DNA of 64,000 nucleotides from Epinephelus fuscoguttatus (GCF_011397635.1 NC_064761.1:40946143-41010142), one strand, 5' to 3'. Counted from the stretch's first letter, positions 38,101-50,640 are shown. Notes: generated by a model from the letters alone, not told the origin. Program-made: numbers and translations.

Positions 38101-41100
38101 TTAATGTCGGCAGTGCTCAGTGGTTGTGTTGGGGAGAGGATAAGTGAAGAGGGAGAAGTCTAAAATGTACTTGGGCAGGAGTTCCCTCAGTAGCTTCTGT
38201 GGCAAGGTGCACAGATAATAGTGCAGTGTCTCTGTGGTGACCGGCTTGTACCACGTTTGCCTCTCTGGGAAGCGCACATGAGGAGGCGCTCCAATGCGCT
38301 GGAGCACAAACTCTGAATCACTTTCAAGGTGCTCATAGGAGCCGATGAAGTTGTAGGACACAGCGCACGGTTGGCACAAGTTGTACATTGGCATCCAGTG
38401 CTCATTCATGCGCTCCACATCCTCATCCAGCAAGTAACGGATGAACTCTGCAAATGTCACGTCATCTCCCGTTACAGCTGACTCCTTAGCGTGGCCTTTT
38501 CTGTACCGCTTTATGATCTCTACCCCGTATTTTTTCTGGTAGGACTCAATCTCTCCAAACTTGTTCCTGTACGCAGAAAGCAGGCGCTCCATGGGCTCCC
38601 GCACAAACATGAACTTGTAGTAGTGCTTGAGGCGGTAGCGGATCTCATCTGGTTTAAGAGAGGACAAAAACAGCAGGTCGCTGCGGTGATCCATCTTGAT
38701 GTTGACGTCCACGCTCTCCAGAGCTCCGTTCAGAACCTTCAGAACCCTCTTCCAGTTGGAGCAGGCCACCTTGGGGACGTAGCAGTAGAGGAAGTGGTAC
38801 TGGTCATTCACCAGGATGTGCTGCAGCAGCGTCTTCCTCTGCACAGGGCTCAGGGACCAAATGCTGTGGGGCATGTTCTTCTGGCTGCACATGGTCCTGA
38901 TGGTGCGGTTACGGATCTCCTGGAGGATCTAAATGTGAACACAAACCAGTGACTTTAGGGAGCATTACACCAATAAGTTTACTAGTCACAGCTCCTATTA
39001 CTCAGCCTGTGGAATCAGCTGTATATGGTCAAGTCTGGGAAAATCACCCTCACACAGTTATCTTGTTGAGATTTGAAAATGTTTTAACAGACAGACTGCA
39101 TACAAGCTGGAGGTGTGGAGTTTGAAAGATATGAGTACTGATGAAAAGACTACAGCCCCTTTATCCTGGCTGTTCAAGGCAGGACTAGCATGCCATTTTG
39201 CCACCTCGCTGTTGTGTATAAAAGATACAGTCGCAGAATGGGGGACTGAGTTGTCTCCCCTTTAACCCCAGAGGTAGCAACAGCCCTGAATTGGCATCTG
39301 TGTTAAAGGGGCAGCCGGCAGGACAGGACTGTGCACGGGAGAGGTGTGACGTTGTGATGACGTGTTAATATGTGCGATCCAATGTGGGAAATTTACAAAG
39401 CAGTTAGCAGCAGTTAGCGGCTAACTCAAAGAAGAACAACGGCGGCCAAAAATGTCTGTAAAGGCCTGTGTGCACAGTGTTTTTCTTCAGCAGAAAGGCA
39501 ATGGCAGGGCGCTGGGAAGTGCTTCATCAAAAAACGCACAACACTCACTAGCAACATCCAGTGTCTGCCAGGTGATCTGCTCCCAAAAATGAGCTTTTCT
39601 ATCTTTGCTGTGACAGCAGACAGTAGCCTAGCTAAAGGAGCAGCAGTGACATCACCGGCACCTTTCTGAAAAGTTCAGAGATATTCATCTTAAAGCACAT
39701 GGAGCTGCCACTCAGAAGAGGCAGAGCGCTCTCTCCTCATTGGGAACAACTGAATAAAGATGCTGTCTCTGAGAAAAAAAACACAACTGGGTGATGGAGC
39801 TCCTTAACAGGAATGGTAAATAATTAGCATTGCCATGTTATTCCATTGTTGTTGCTTAGATAGTGATGTTATATGTCACACTAAAGGCCAACACTTGTGT
39901 CAAGCGTAATGATTTATTTTTTTGCTTCCTTATGCTGGCATGAATCTGAAATCACACACTGGAGCGTCATGATGCCTCTTATGTTTGGTTCTGTGTAAAA
40001 ATGCACAGTGGAGTAAAGACAGGACTTTGTAGCGGCCCTATCCTCCTGAGACCCAGACTTTTTTTTTAAATGTCTCCTAGCAATTTGGGATCAGTAGGAC
40101 CTTATAAGTATAAAAAATAAACACTGTCAACACTAATTAGGTTCCAGTGTCCTCAAACGAGAAGATAATAAAGTCCTAGTGTCTTAAAACGAGTATTTGT
40201 TACTGTTGCTCAAATTGGGCAGATTTGTCGCCACATCAAACTACAAACATTATTAATGATAAATAAACACGTTTCAACCATAAACTGTGATCAGGTTTTG
40301 GACCTTGTCCACTTTTGTGTCAGGATCTGCTGCAGACTGACTTGGCAGAGATGGCTGCCATCTTGTTTTTACATGGATTACTGTATTGTGCTCTTACTAC
40401 CACTAGATGGCACAAACAAGTGTCCACGAGCAAGGACAACAGGTCTGAGTTAAGCAGAATGAAGTATAGCCCAAAATGTGATGTCCTCATATGAGGACAC
40501 AGGGTCTCAGGAGGCTACAGTGCCATCTCTGTGTACAAAAGGCTTCTCAAGTTGCATGATGGGACCGAAAGTCAGGATATCTCAGCCTCTGCTGATTGTT
40601 TTTTTTTGTTCCTTATTAAAATGATCTTTTGGGAGTTCCCCAGCTTTATGAAAGTCCGACACTAAAACCACTAAGTTCCCTTTTAAAGTGAGCAGATGTT
40701 TGGGAAATGGCAAGAGTTACTTAAAAAATAAAAATGCACACTTTTAATCTGGGGTTACATCTGACCAGCTATATACCATTTGATCCCATTATAAAGATCA
40801 CAAATTTAAGATTACAAAATGCACATATGAGGGTTTTAATGAACACAGTAACAAACCACTGCAATTCAAAAACAGTCTGTGGTTTTCCCTTTGATGACCA
40901 AGTGAAAGTGGCTCATGACCCACTGCATACAGCACTAATGAAACGACTGTAAGATCCTTAAATCCCTCAGTTTCTGACACAGATCTTATAATGTTGTGAA
41001 ATAATAACTCACAGTCACGAGACGAATCAAAATCGCCGCTGACTGCACCGGAACAATTCACTACTGGTAAACTTCCCCAGAACTTCCCGGTGTATTAACA

Positions 41101-41406
41101 TGACTGTACCTGGGAGTCCACGTCCACACCACCCGGACTGTGCTTCCCAACTTGCCGCATGAAGTCCAGCCGCTTGAGGCTCCCCCGGGGTGGAGGCGTC
41201 TCCATGCTGTTCAGCATTCCTTTCTCTATCATGAGCAGCAGGCCTCCGGATGCTACGATCACCAGAAACGTTAGCACGGACGGCAGCACTGCGGAGCTGC
41301 GGCGGACGGAGCCCGGGATTACCGTGGTCCTAAAGTTTATAACGGAGCCACTGCGCGGTCCTCCGGTCCTCTTCATCCCGTAGTCCTGCCTGCGAGGAAG
41401 CATCAT
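38101..41406 (-). CDS. chst14: Carbohydrate sulfotransferase 14 (dermatan 4-O-sulfotransferase 1), two coding exons
   Basis: Golgi type II membrane enzyme that transfers sulfate from PAPS to the 4-O of GalNAc next to iduronate in dermatan sulfate. Exon 1 coding 41406-41110 (99 codons), exon 2 coding 38928-38101 (276 codons with stop); together 374 aa, human 376. Visible parts: short basic cytosolic tail, membrane anchor at residues about 40-60 ([16 protein letters not shown]), 5'-phosphosulfate site [10 protein letters not shown] at 151-160, 3'-phosphate site [14 protein letters not shown] at 207-220, N-glycosylation sites NRT 106 and NTT 366. The start is the first ATG of an ATGATG pair, which gives a cytosolic tail like the human one; the open frame continues upstream without another ATG. 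The exon junction (donor GTACAG, acceptor TTTAG) joins DVDSQ to ILQEIRNRT, exactly matching human DADLQVRQDVRNRT. Human CHST14 has no intron here. Confidence 0.95.
38929..41109 (-). other. chst14 intron 1 (2.18 kb) containing a MITE-like element
   Basis: Phase-0 intron with minus-strand donor GTACAG and acceptor TTTAG. Inside lies a sequence at about 40033-40522 with inverted ends (CCTCCTGAGACCC on the left, GGGTCTCAGGAGG on the right), a typical short non-autonomous DNA element. The remainder (39.0-40.0 kb and 40.5-41.1 kb) shows no exon or other element I can name. Confidence 0.7.
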
Positions 41407-41600
41407 GTCTGCCCGGCCCGTCTGTCCAACACCTATTGTGTTTTTAAAGTTCACAGCTAACTAACGTTACTACGTAAGAAAAACCGTTGGTTACCTACCA
41501 CGTACCATAGTTAACTTCTGAAGTAGGTGAAGTGTGCTACTGTATACACAGCCGTTTCCGGTGTGACCTGTCAAAATAAAAGCACTTTGCCGAACATGTT
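41407..41600 (-). promoter_or_regulatory. chst14: chst14 5' UTR and promoter region
   Basis: Sequence immediately upstream of the ATG on the minus strand. The open frame continues to about 41460 with no upstream ATG. No TATA box or clear motif is visible; the transcription start is unknown. Confidence 0.45.
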
Positions 41601-41814
41601 GGAAGCTCTTTCAATAAAACAAACAACCAAAAAATATTAAGGCGACATCAGAGAATTGATATGGACACATCAAGTGTGTCTGCTCCACGTACAGTGTATC
41701 TTCAACGTTAAGTTAACTAGATAGTAATTTAAAGAAGCACTTCCAGTTAAGATTTTCAAAATAAAATCCTCGCTGGTGCATTCAATGCATTGAACAACAT
41801 TCTGAGTACTAGTG

Positions 41815-42725
41815 CATTCATTACACATGCTTTTGCCCAAATACCTTTAATGTAGGCAGATTCATTATCACAATACGCCAGAAACTAAAGATGACATCTT
41901 GTAATGTCTTGTTTTAAGCGACCAACAGTCCAAAACCCAAAGATATGTAATTTATATTGATAGAATCAGAGAAGACTTATTATAGGAATAGGACTCATAG
42001 AAGGGAACTAAGTTATTTTGGGGGTTTGTTGCTTGACAATTGACTCAAATGTTACAGTGGTTCCTCAGGCTGTCTGAGGAATGTAGCACATTAATAAACA
42101 TTTTATTTTGCCAAAATACCTTTAATGTTGGCATATTTCCTATCACAAAACAACAGAAACTAAAGGTGACATCTTGAAATGTCTTGTTTTAAGCAGCCAA
42201 CTGTCCAAAACTCAAAGAAATTTAGTTTATAATGACATAATTAGAGAAGACTTGCAATAAGAATAGGAATTATAGGAGGAAAATAGGTTATTTGGGGGGT
42301 TTGTTGCTTGAAAACTGACTCAAAATGTTGAAAAATAGTTGCCGCAGTAATGGACTCAGGCTGTCTGATGAATGTAGCACATTAAAAAAACATTTTATTT
42401 TACCAAAATACCTTAATGTTGGCATATTTCCTGTCACAATACACCAGAAACTAAAGGTGACATCTTGAAATTTCTTGTTTGAAGTGACCAACAGTCCAAA
42501 ACCCAAAGATATGTAGTTTACAGTGATATATTTATAGAAGACTTATAATCGGAATAGGAATTACAGGAGGGAACTGGGTTATTTTGGGGGTTTGTTGCTT
42601 GAAAACTGACTCCAAATGTTAAAAATAATAGTTGCGGAAGTGGTGGACTCAGGCTGTCTAAGGATTGTAGCACATTAATAAACATTTCCTTTTGCCAAAA
42701 GACCTTAATGTAGGCATATTTGCAG
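41815..42725 (+). repeat. Tandem array of a MITE interior, unit about 273-291 bp
   Basis: The block CAGTCCAAAACCCAAAGA/TAT recurs at about 41925, 42199 and 42490. Each unit also carries AAACTAAAGGTGACATCTTG, TTTTGGGGGTTTGTTGCTTG and CTCAGGCTGTCTGA...ATGTAGCACATTAATAAAC. A fourth unit is cut off near 42725. The unit is the interior of the MITE family found at 31.47 kb. Confidence 0.85.
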
Positions 42726-43689
42726 CCAGGAAGGTTTTGGCCCATGTAAGTGAGCATTATGTTTACAACAGGGTGATGTGTACAGACTTGTCCTCAGCAC
42801 CGCCTTCTTGGGGATCCTGAAGTGCCCACATGCCAGCTGGGACATGTAGTTTTCTGGGTTTGCCTCAGTGTTTAGCCATAGCTCAGGGGACTCAGATTTC
42901 TGAGTGAGTATGGAGCAATTTATCATTTTAAGTCTGTAAAGACGTACTGTACAGGGAAGTAACTTTTTGTTTGACACAATCCAGTTGTCTTGAAATATCC
43001 GTCAGCGCCACATCACTTGACTCCTCTGCGAGTGGAGGAGCCGCAGCATGACTCTTTGCCTCATCTACCTATCCAGCTGTGCTTGGGTGTCCTGTATGTA
43101 ATTTGCATGATCAGATAATTGATCAGTTTCTTCTCCAAAGGGCCGACATGAGGCCTGCACAACCTTTCACAAACAAAAAACAGACCTTTTTGTTTACCGC
43201 AAATACTTGTGAATACATACTAGGCCTCTAGCTATTAAAGTATCAATTCTAGAGCTTGGTTATAACACCTTTGCAGCATAGCTGGTGCCAGCTAATTTCA
43301 TAAGCTGCATTTGTGGTTGTGTTGAGCCTGCTACTTGAGTTTATAAAGCCTATTACAACTTGGAAAAATGGCAGATTTGATATTAAGCCTTGGCCAGTTG
43401 GTGTATCTACACCAGCAAGTAACGTGTTAGAAAAAAATGGTCTAAATTTTGGCATCTGTAGAGTTGAAAGGGCTATTTTATGTTTTCGTGCCTGTAATTC
43501 AGGGCTAAAACGGGGTAAAAACATAAATCTTAGTTCATGCTTGAAGATTTAGCAGCTAAAATAAGCTTCCAGGTTTGGAGATTATCCCACAAACACTGAT
43601 GTTTGGAAGACATTGTGTCAGTCCTTTTTATGCAGAAAACTTGAAATAATGATTTAATGCTTTGTTTTGATCAACGTTTTATTAGGGAA

Positions 43690-43985
43690 CTGCATATTTA
43701 TCTGCAGCTACTGATTATACTTATATTAATTTTAAAACTGCAGATTATTTTCTCAGTTAACTGATTGATAGGTCTAAAAACGCCTATCACAATACTCCAG
43801 AAACCAAAGGTGACATCTTAAAATGTCTTGTTTTGTGCGACCAACAGTCCAAAACCCGAAGACATTCAGTTTACAGTGGTATAAATTAAAGGAAAGCCTC
43901 ACAAATTATAGGATGAAACTAGCTTAATTTGGGCGTTTGTTGCTTGAAAATCAACTAAGAAGGTTAGAAAATAGTTGCCACAATG
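43690..43985 (+). mobile_element. Dispersed MITE copy of the same family
   Basis: GCAGCTACTGATTATACTTA, ATTATTTTCTCAGTTAACTG, GGTGACATCTTAAAATGTC and CCAACAGTCCAAAACCCGAA appear in family order, without the tandem duplication seen 1 kb upstream. Confidence 0.7.
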
Positions 43986-43987
43986 GT

Positions 43988-44262
43988 GGAGTCAGCATTT
44001 GGGGCATCCTATATGGCCCTGTATTGCATTTTCCCCACTACAAGGGCACCTAGAGAGCTCTGCATTGCATTTTCTCCATTAGAAGTGCACTGTATGGCAC
44101 TTTATTGTATTTTCCCTACTATAAGGGCCCTCTAGAGAGCACTTCATCGTGTTCTCTCCACTAGAAGGGCACCCTTGAGGGTCCTGCAAAGCATTTGCTC
44201 CACTAGAATGGCACCACAGAGGGCACTTAATCGTTTTTTACCCACCATAGGGATATCCAAGA
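43988..44262. repeat. Minisatellite with units around 40-50 bp (AGAAGGGCACC)
   Basis: Six degenerate units of the form TTGCATTTTCTCCACTAGAAGGGCACC...GAGAGCACT. The array is the reverse complement of the one at 8.06 kb. The 62-aa open frame at 44175 falls in it and is not a gene. Confidence 0.85.
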
Positions 44263-44869
44263 GAGAATTCTCAACCCGACCTGAGCCTGACAAGTCCCGA
44301 AATGCCACTAATTGGACAGGTTGGGTAGTGCTCAGGCTGTGGAGAAAAACATATATATTATAGACATAATATATTGATTGATTTAGGGAAGGGGGAGCAG
44401 CCAGGCTCTATGCTGGGCTCTTTGTTTTTCTTCCTATCTGGAGCAGGGAGCTTCTTTGGAGGGCCGATGATCCACCATGCTGGTTTATTTTCCACATGAG
44501 ATGAAAACATATATGTATACTTCATATTTATGTTTCCAAACTAAGATACCAAAGCATGCCTTTTTACAGTGCAGTGATCCGACTGTGGCTATAGGCTAAT
44601 AATTGTTAATATAAACCTAAAAACACACTTGTATTGTGCTCTTTGGGGGTGTCAACATGTCAGCCATGGTCTGTGTGTGAAATAGAGAATATCAGTGTTT
44701 CATCCTTTGGTCCGTTGGCATACAGCATCATCAGCTCAAACACTGTAGCTGTTGTAGATCTCACACACTGCACAGACTGACAGAGACGCACAGTGATGGT
44801 GCACATGCACATTAGGTCACCACACTCTCCACACACACATCAGTAGGATTAACACCTTCGGGGAATACA

Positions 44870-45270
44870 CTGTGTTTTGTTCCTCGGGGCGGTTACGGCG
44901 TTTCCATTCATCTCCTCGTTTCTGTAATTACTTCCGAAATGCACGAGCTTACGTTACAGTAACGTGCCCGAATCGTGACGGGAGCTCCTGTGTTGGCGCT
45001 GCACCGTACACCACCGCCGCCGCCGCTCGCCTTTCTCTCGCAGCCACACCCTCCCATCTCCATCTCGCACGCGTGCAGCTGTGCGGGTCTGACTGTGCGT
45101 GCGTCTCCCTGTCGGGCACCCGCAGCATCAGCAACACAAAAGGGTCGGAGCTGCCGGAGCGGGGCTTTACCTCAGCGCCGATCACGAGGAGGAATCGCGC
45201 TCAAGAAAAAAAGGTGGTGGGATTTTTCCTCTTCTCTTCCATGTTGTTTGTCATTCTGATGATTGTTGTC
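44870..45270 (+). promoter_or_regulatory. GC-rich, CpG-containing stretch, possible promoter or first exon
   Basis: This is the only clearly CpG-rich block in the right third of the window (ACCGCCGCCGCCGCTCGCC, GCACGCGTGCAG, GGAGCGGGGC). An open frame of 184 codons crosses it on +, but it runs on into a GT-rich tract and has no recognisable domain, so I do not call it a protein. It could be the 5' noncoding exon of a gene with a long first intron. Confidence 0.4.
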
Positions 45271-45426
45271 CATTTTCACGACGCTGATGACCTTGTCACT
45301 GTATCCCACCTCTCATTTCTCATTGACCCGCTCACATCTTCTGCTCCATCCTTCGCAGATGTGTGTGTCTCTGTGTGTGTGCGCGTGTGTGTGTGTACTG
45401 TAAATGGGCTGGTACTTACAATTTGA

Positions 45427-48065
45427 TCCGTCTTGAAATGCGCAAACGCCGATGTCAACAGGCCAAATTGTAATCACTGGTTATTTGTTTTTAAATCCAA
45501 AATAATGCCAATCAGTTTATCGCCATTTGGATTTCATCTTTGTCACTATGTGAGAAAAGCAGAGGCCAGATTCTTTGTTCTCCGTGCGCCTTTTTAATAG
45601 GCTGTAATCCCTGTGCGGCAGCATCCGCTAATCTGCCATTAACGGTTACATATTGATCCGTTGCCTTTAGGTCTATGTTGATGTGGTGTTTCACCACAGC
45701 GATCCGTGGCTTTCTCCAGACGATACACAATACAGGCTTTCTGCAGGATTTTTGAGTCAGCTGGAGAAGCATGCACAGGCCATATGGTGCGGGCCTACAT
45801 GTGCGAGGAAAAAATATGATATGGATTTATGTGTCCACGCGTCATTTAAAGGCTTTTAAATCAACGCTGCATTACTGTCATCGTCAGAGGAATCTGGTGC
45901 TGAGACACAGGAGCAGGGAGAATAGATGGCAGCTTGCCAGAGATGAATTCACAGGCTGCTGGTGTTGGATTTATGCTGCTGGTTTCAGTTAAACTGGTCT
46001 GTTTTGTGGTTGGCTGCTTTGGCACCTGAGTGACAGGAGAAGCTGTGAGCTGTACAAGGTGCAGGACTGATGGCTGAGTGATGACATGTTAAGACGGAGC
46101 TGTGCTGTGTGCCATCCGGGTCTGTGCTTTAGGGAAGAGCTCACATAGTAAAGACTACGTCACCATCAGTGATTCAAGAGTAGTGTCTTATTAAGTACTG
46201 CAATGATCAGCTTCATGTCCAACCTGAAGGTTTGGTTTCTCACAAGCACCGAGCTGCACAGTAAACACTAAAACATGTCGCTGCTGCCCAAATGGTGACT
46301 ACAGACACTTTTTCAGAGACATCTGTGGAGGGTTTTCGCAATGCCAAACAGCATCCATGTTATTTGAGTCATATAACACACTTTGACCTCAGATAAATGG
46401 ATCTGATTTTAATCACCGTGAGGCGGACAAAGACAGTCTGACTCATTGTTTTCTCTTTGTTTAAATGTCAGTTGATTTCGGAGTCACACAGCCACACGTT
46501 TGACAAACAGGAATGGAAACTCCCAGACATTCAAAATTAACTTAGAGGCATTAGCTTATCACTAACAGGTACTTCAAAAGCTATAGGCACTCATTCTATG
46601 ATGCATTGGCCTCATCGCCTGCATGTTTTGTGTGTAACACTGTATTTCGCAAAGAAACTAGCAACTAGAGCTGTTAGATAATGATAGATAATAATCTTAT
46701 ATCACCCATCAATAGAATATACAGTATTTTATATACTATTATACAGATGTTATTATTAATGTCATGTATGGTTATATATGTTTATGTAGTGCACACCCCT
46801 TCTCTTTATAATCCGCTATGCAGTATGTGTTGTAATAAAACTGCTGCTGACATCAAGGTTTACTTTACTGACATGTTTGAGGCATTTAGGTTACCTCCGA
46901 AATCTCAGCATACATCCAAAATATTAAGGAAATGCAGCAGGCTGTAGATCAAGGCCGCATCACAGTGACGATGCATAGGTAGGTTTGTCGATTTCATGTT
47001 GCTGCAGAATGAAAATAATTCATGCTCGAGCATGAAATCAGTACATACATTAACAGATTTTCATCTTACCGTGCAGTTTTGACTTTTATAGTGGAAAATG
47101 TGGACATATTTCGGCATTTATTCTCATTTTCATGAACATTCTGAATGACTGCTTCACCACATGGCTGCTACAGTATCATTGAGACTGGAGCAGAGGCGGT
47201 TGGTCCTGGCCTCCTTCTACATGAAGTGCAGTCATTAAGGCTCATCCTGTGTGTGTGTGAGCACATGTGGATGTGAATATCTGTGTGTTTGTGCAGCTTT
47301 ACTGGGGGGATTTCTATTTCTGTACGGAGTCAGTCAGAGGAGTAGTCTGTCTTTGAAGTGCTATGCTGCTGTAATATAGGCGGCATCCAGGTTGGTAAAG
47401 CCCCATCATTACCATATCCCTGTGAGACTGCAGTGTGATGCTGCCAAAACTGGAGAGAGGGGGAGCTGGCCTTATTACACACTAACACTAAGCTGATGCA
47501 CACAGACGTTATGATTCCAGATCATATAAAATGAGGATCTTATGAGGCTTCCAGAGTCGGGGGACTAAGCTGCTGCTCTTACTTCAGATGTTGGTGGTAA
47601 AAAGTAACCACAACAAGACTGTAATAGATTTATGACCATAACATTAAAAAGCAGTTGTGGTGCACTGCATTACAAGCCATTCTAATCACACATGTGCATA
47701 CACGATTACTGTTAACCCACAATGAATGCCTTTGTGTGCATCAGCCAGTTGAAATGATGAATGCCACTCTGTTCTCCTGCACTGGCTATCTGGTGGGGGA
47801 AACAAAGTGTCACTTTGTGCCTCCTCAGCACAGCAGCACTAGCAGACACAGGAGAACGCCCATCTCTCCTCACTCAGCGCTCACACTTACCCCGAACCCC
47901 GCTGACACACCTCCTCCCCTCACACTGTACATGTGCTTCACTCCAACACGCATCATGAACCCACGCTGACACCACATTTCATTCCACAACACACAGCTGT
48001 GCCTTGGAACAGCAATCAAAATTTCATCGATAAGAGAATATAAAGGGATATTTACTCCGTCAATT
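45427..48065. other. Intergenic or intronic sequence, nothing recognised
   Basis: No exon with supporting splice sites and protein similarity, and no clear element ends. Confidence 0.4.
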
Positions 48066-48070
48066 TGTTG

Positions 48071-48112
48071 CACACACACTCACACACACACACACATACA
48101 CACACACACATC
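48071..48112. repeat. (CA)n microsatellite, imperfect
   Basis: CACACA runs with CTCACA and CATACA interruptions. Confidence 0.9.
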
Positions 48113-49029
48113 CAGGCTCTCACTGCATCTGACACCTGACTCCAGGTAATGCCCTAGATCCTCAGTGACAGCAGGCAGGTGGAACGGCCACACACTCACA
48201 GATACCCTCGCACACAGAGCAACTGCAGGACGGTAAGAAGGCATTCTCGTACAGAAAGTTAACAACAGTTGATTAGGTGTAAGGTGAAGCTCTCGGACGT
48301 AGTTTGTAGGTTGACTTCAACTCTAGTCTCCATTTATTCTTTGCTTATTTTCTGTCTCTCTGGTGTGCACAGCTATTACAAGCAGCTCATGTCATTAAGT
48401 GTAAAAATATTACTCCACTTCTGAATTGTTATTGATAATTGTGAATATAACAAGTCGCAGTGTTTGAGATGCTAAGGCGGGAGAAGAAGGACTTTAAGCT
48501 GTTGCTTCTTTGCACACTTGTCACTTAACTGTTTGCTAATGTGGAAAATATAACCACGGTCATGTGATACTGTACATGTTGCGTGTCACTCTGAAATCCA
48601 TTGTTTCTCCACATGCAGCCTGTGGATATCTAGGGAGTGGACAAATGCCAAGAACACCTTACAACATAACATCTGAACAAAAACAGAGCATTATATAATT
48701 CATAAATGTGGTGTTTACTGCAGCTCTGTTGGAATAGATCATGTTTATCCGGTACTGCACTAATAACTACTACTGGTGGTTGTTTAGTGCCTCCAACCAG
48801 GTTTTTAGCCTGATAGTGGGATGGCAGTGATGGCTAGTTGGGTGGTTCAACCCCACAGGATTAGTCCTACTGAATTTGGTGATTCCCTGATTTTTTTTAC
48901 ATATTCATTTTCTTCTGGTATTTTGTGATATCATTCCGATATGGGGCACATGTTGCCTGTTTTCAGACAGAATTGTCAACTCGTTACACTCCATTTCTAT
49001 CTGAATCGAATGTTATTTCAGGTCGACAA

Positions 49030-50345
49030 TGATGCATAACCACTCCTGGTTTTGCCAGAGTTTTAAGAGTGGAGCAGTATAGTGTCTTGAGAGTTTGATG
49101 GGGCTCAGCAAGATTGTCATGGTGATAGCAACCTTCATGTAATATAGTAAACAAGCCACGTTAGCCCTGCGACCTGAAGCTTGCTAACTATTCTAGCGAC
49201 GGATCAGAAATGTGCCAAAATATGCCGAAACTAGATATCAAACAAAAGCCAGAGACCACAACATATTAAGTTGCTATGAGCCATAAATTCACCACTTCTG
49301 AAAAGGCAGAAGATAACATTAACTCAGAGCTCTCCTCCTCCGGGCAGCTGCCTCCTTCTCACTCAGACTCACCCTGGGTCTGCAGCTGCCTCCTACAGAC
49401 TGAGATTTTAGCAATCCTATAAGTTCAGTGCAGCTACACTGTGCAACAGGGATCTAATAAACTTGGGTACGACATCAAGTTTGATGTCTGCAGACTGTAC
49501 GATGACAGCGCCTACTGAATTGCAGGCTACGACATGCGATGCAATAGCTTCCCAAACTGAGCACCCAAGGTTGCTGCATGGGTTATCACTTCTCCAACTG
49601 TGAAGCACAACAAAGAGGGTCACATTATTAAAGGCTTTGTGGCCACTATATACTGTGGTGTGTCTGTGTGTTTGCTAGCTGCTAGGTTGCTCACTGCGAC
49701 TATATCCTTCCATGCTTCGTCCCTCTTTACGCGATCTTGGTAAATAAAGAGGCAAGGCTTCTGCTGCTACAACTCAACAAGATTTACTTCTTTGCTTGAA
49801 TCACACATATTTCTTTTACTGCGTTTTGTCTCCTTGGTGAGCTGCTATCTGTCTGTTTGAGTTTAGTGACAGTGTGTAATTTCATGCTGTACCTGTTGGT
49901 TGGTTAGTAGATGTAGGTCTACTAGAGAGTAGAGCAGTCACACTGTGGGATGGTCATCCCAAATTTCTGACACTGTTCAACATTTTATCCCAGACTGTCC
50001 ATGATTGCAAGACCGTGACAATGACCATCCTTGAACCTTTCTTACTGTGCGACATAGGACCACCATTTTAGAGCCACGACCAAAGATATCGGCATGTTTC
50101 TTTCATGTTGGTCATCTTTTGTCTTGAACAACCCAACATTGCACAGTGTATACTGGGCTTAAGGAGAGCAGCGTGAAAGTGTTGAGGTCTCACTCTGCAG
50201 CTACATCTGAGGACTGAAATGTCATCAGAAGTACACTGCACACTGACTGACAAATAAAGATAGCTTGACTTGAGGAATCTCAGTCAACTGAGGGGTCTCT
50301 GACTGATGATCCAAGTCTCCAACTTTCAGGGGGCAGCCCTATGTC
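49030..50345. mobile_element. Longer relative of the element at 18.75 kb
   Basis: Shares AATATAGTAAACAAGC (about 49141), ACTAGATATCAAACAAAAGCC (about 49229), GGGGTCTCTGACTGATGA and the end CAGGGGGCAGCCCTA (about 50327) with the 18.75-kb copy, in the same order. The extra length is unique interior sequence without a recognisable transposase. The left boundary is uncertain. Confidence 0.6.
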
Positions 50346-50377
50346 AGACGATATTGAGAAGAAATGCCGTCTACGTA

Positions 50378-50640
50378 ATCAGTCAACTCAATGGAGTGGG
50401 TGGATTAAAGGTCTAGACCCAGGCAAGTGCACAGCTTGACAACAGCTTGACAATTGTGCTAGTCCCGCCTGTGGCGCTAATTGGCTAATTGCTATTCCCC
50501 CCGTGGCGCTCATTGGATTGATTGTTTTTTAACCAAGGAACAACTGTTTCATGTCGTACTGCCAGACTGATCAGTCAACTTGGTGGAGTGGGTGGATTCA
50601 AAGATCTGAACCCAGGCAAGGGCACATGCTTTCAGACAGT
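50378..50640. repeat. Two direct repeats about 192 bp apart
   Basis: ATCAGTCAACT...GGAGTGGGTGGATT...ACCCAGGCAAG occurs at about 50378 and about 50570, separated by unrelated GGCGCTAATTGGCTAATTG / GGCGCTCATTGGATTGATT repeats. Confidence 0.7.

Noticed and set aside
38491-38952. 153-aa + strand ORF
   Set aside because: Antisense shadow of the chst14 catalytic exon.
41407-41454. Upstream extension of the chst14 reading frame
   Set aside because: The frame is open to a GTG at 41454-41452 but has no ATG; the ATG at 41406 gives the expected cytosolic tail length.
44872-45426. 184-aa + strand ORF with a hydrophobic segment
   Set aside because: Length is explained by GC-rich sequence; it runs into a GT repeat, its ATG context is poor and no family is recognisable. 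Kept only as a possible promoter or first exon region.
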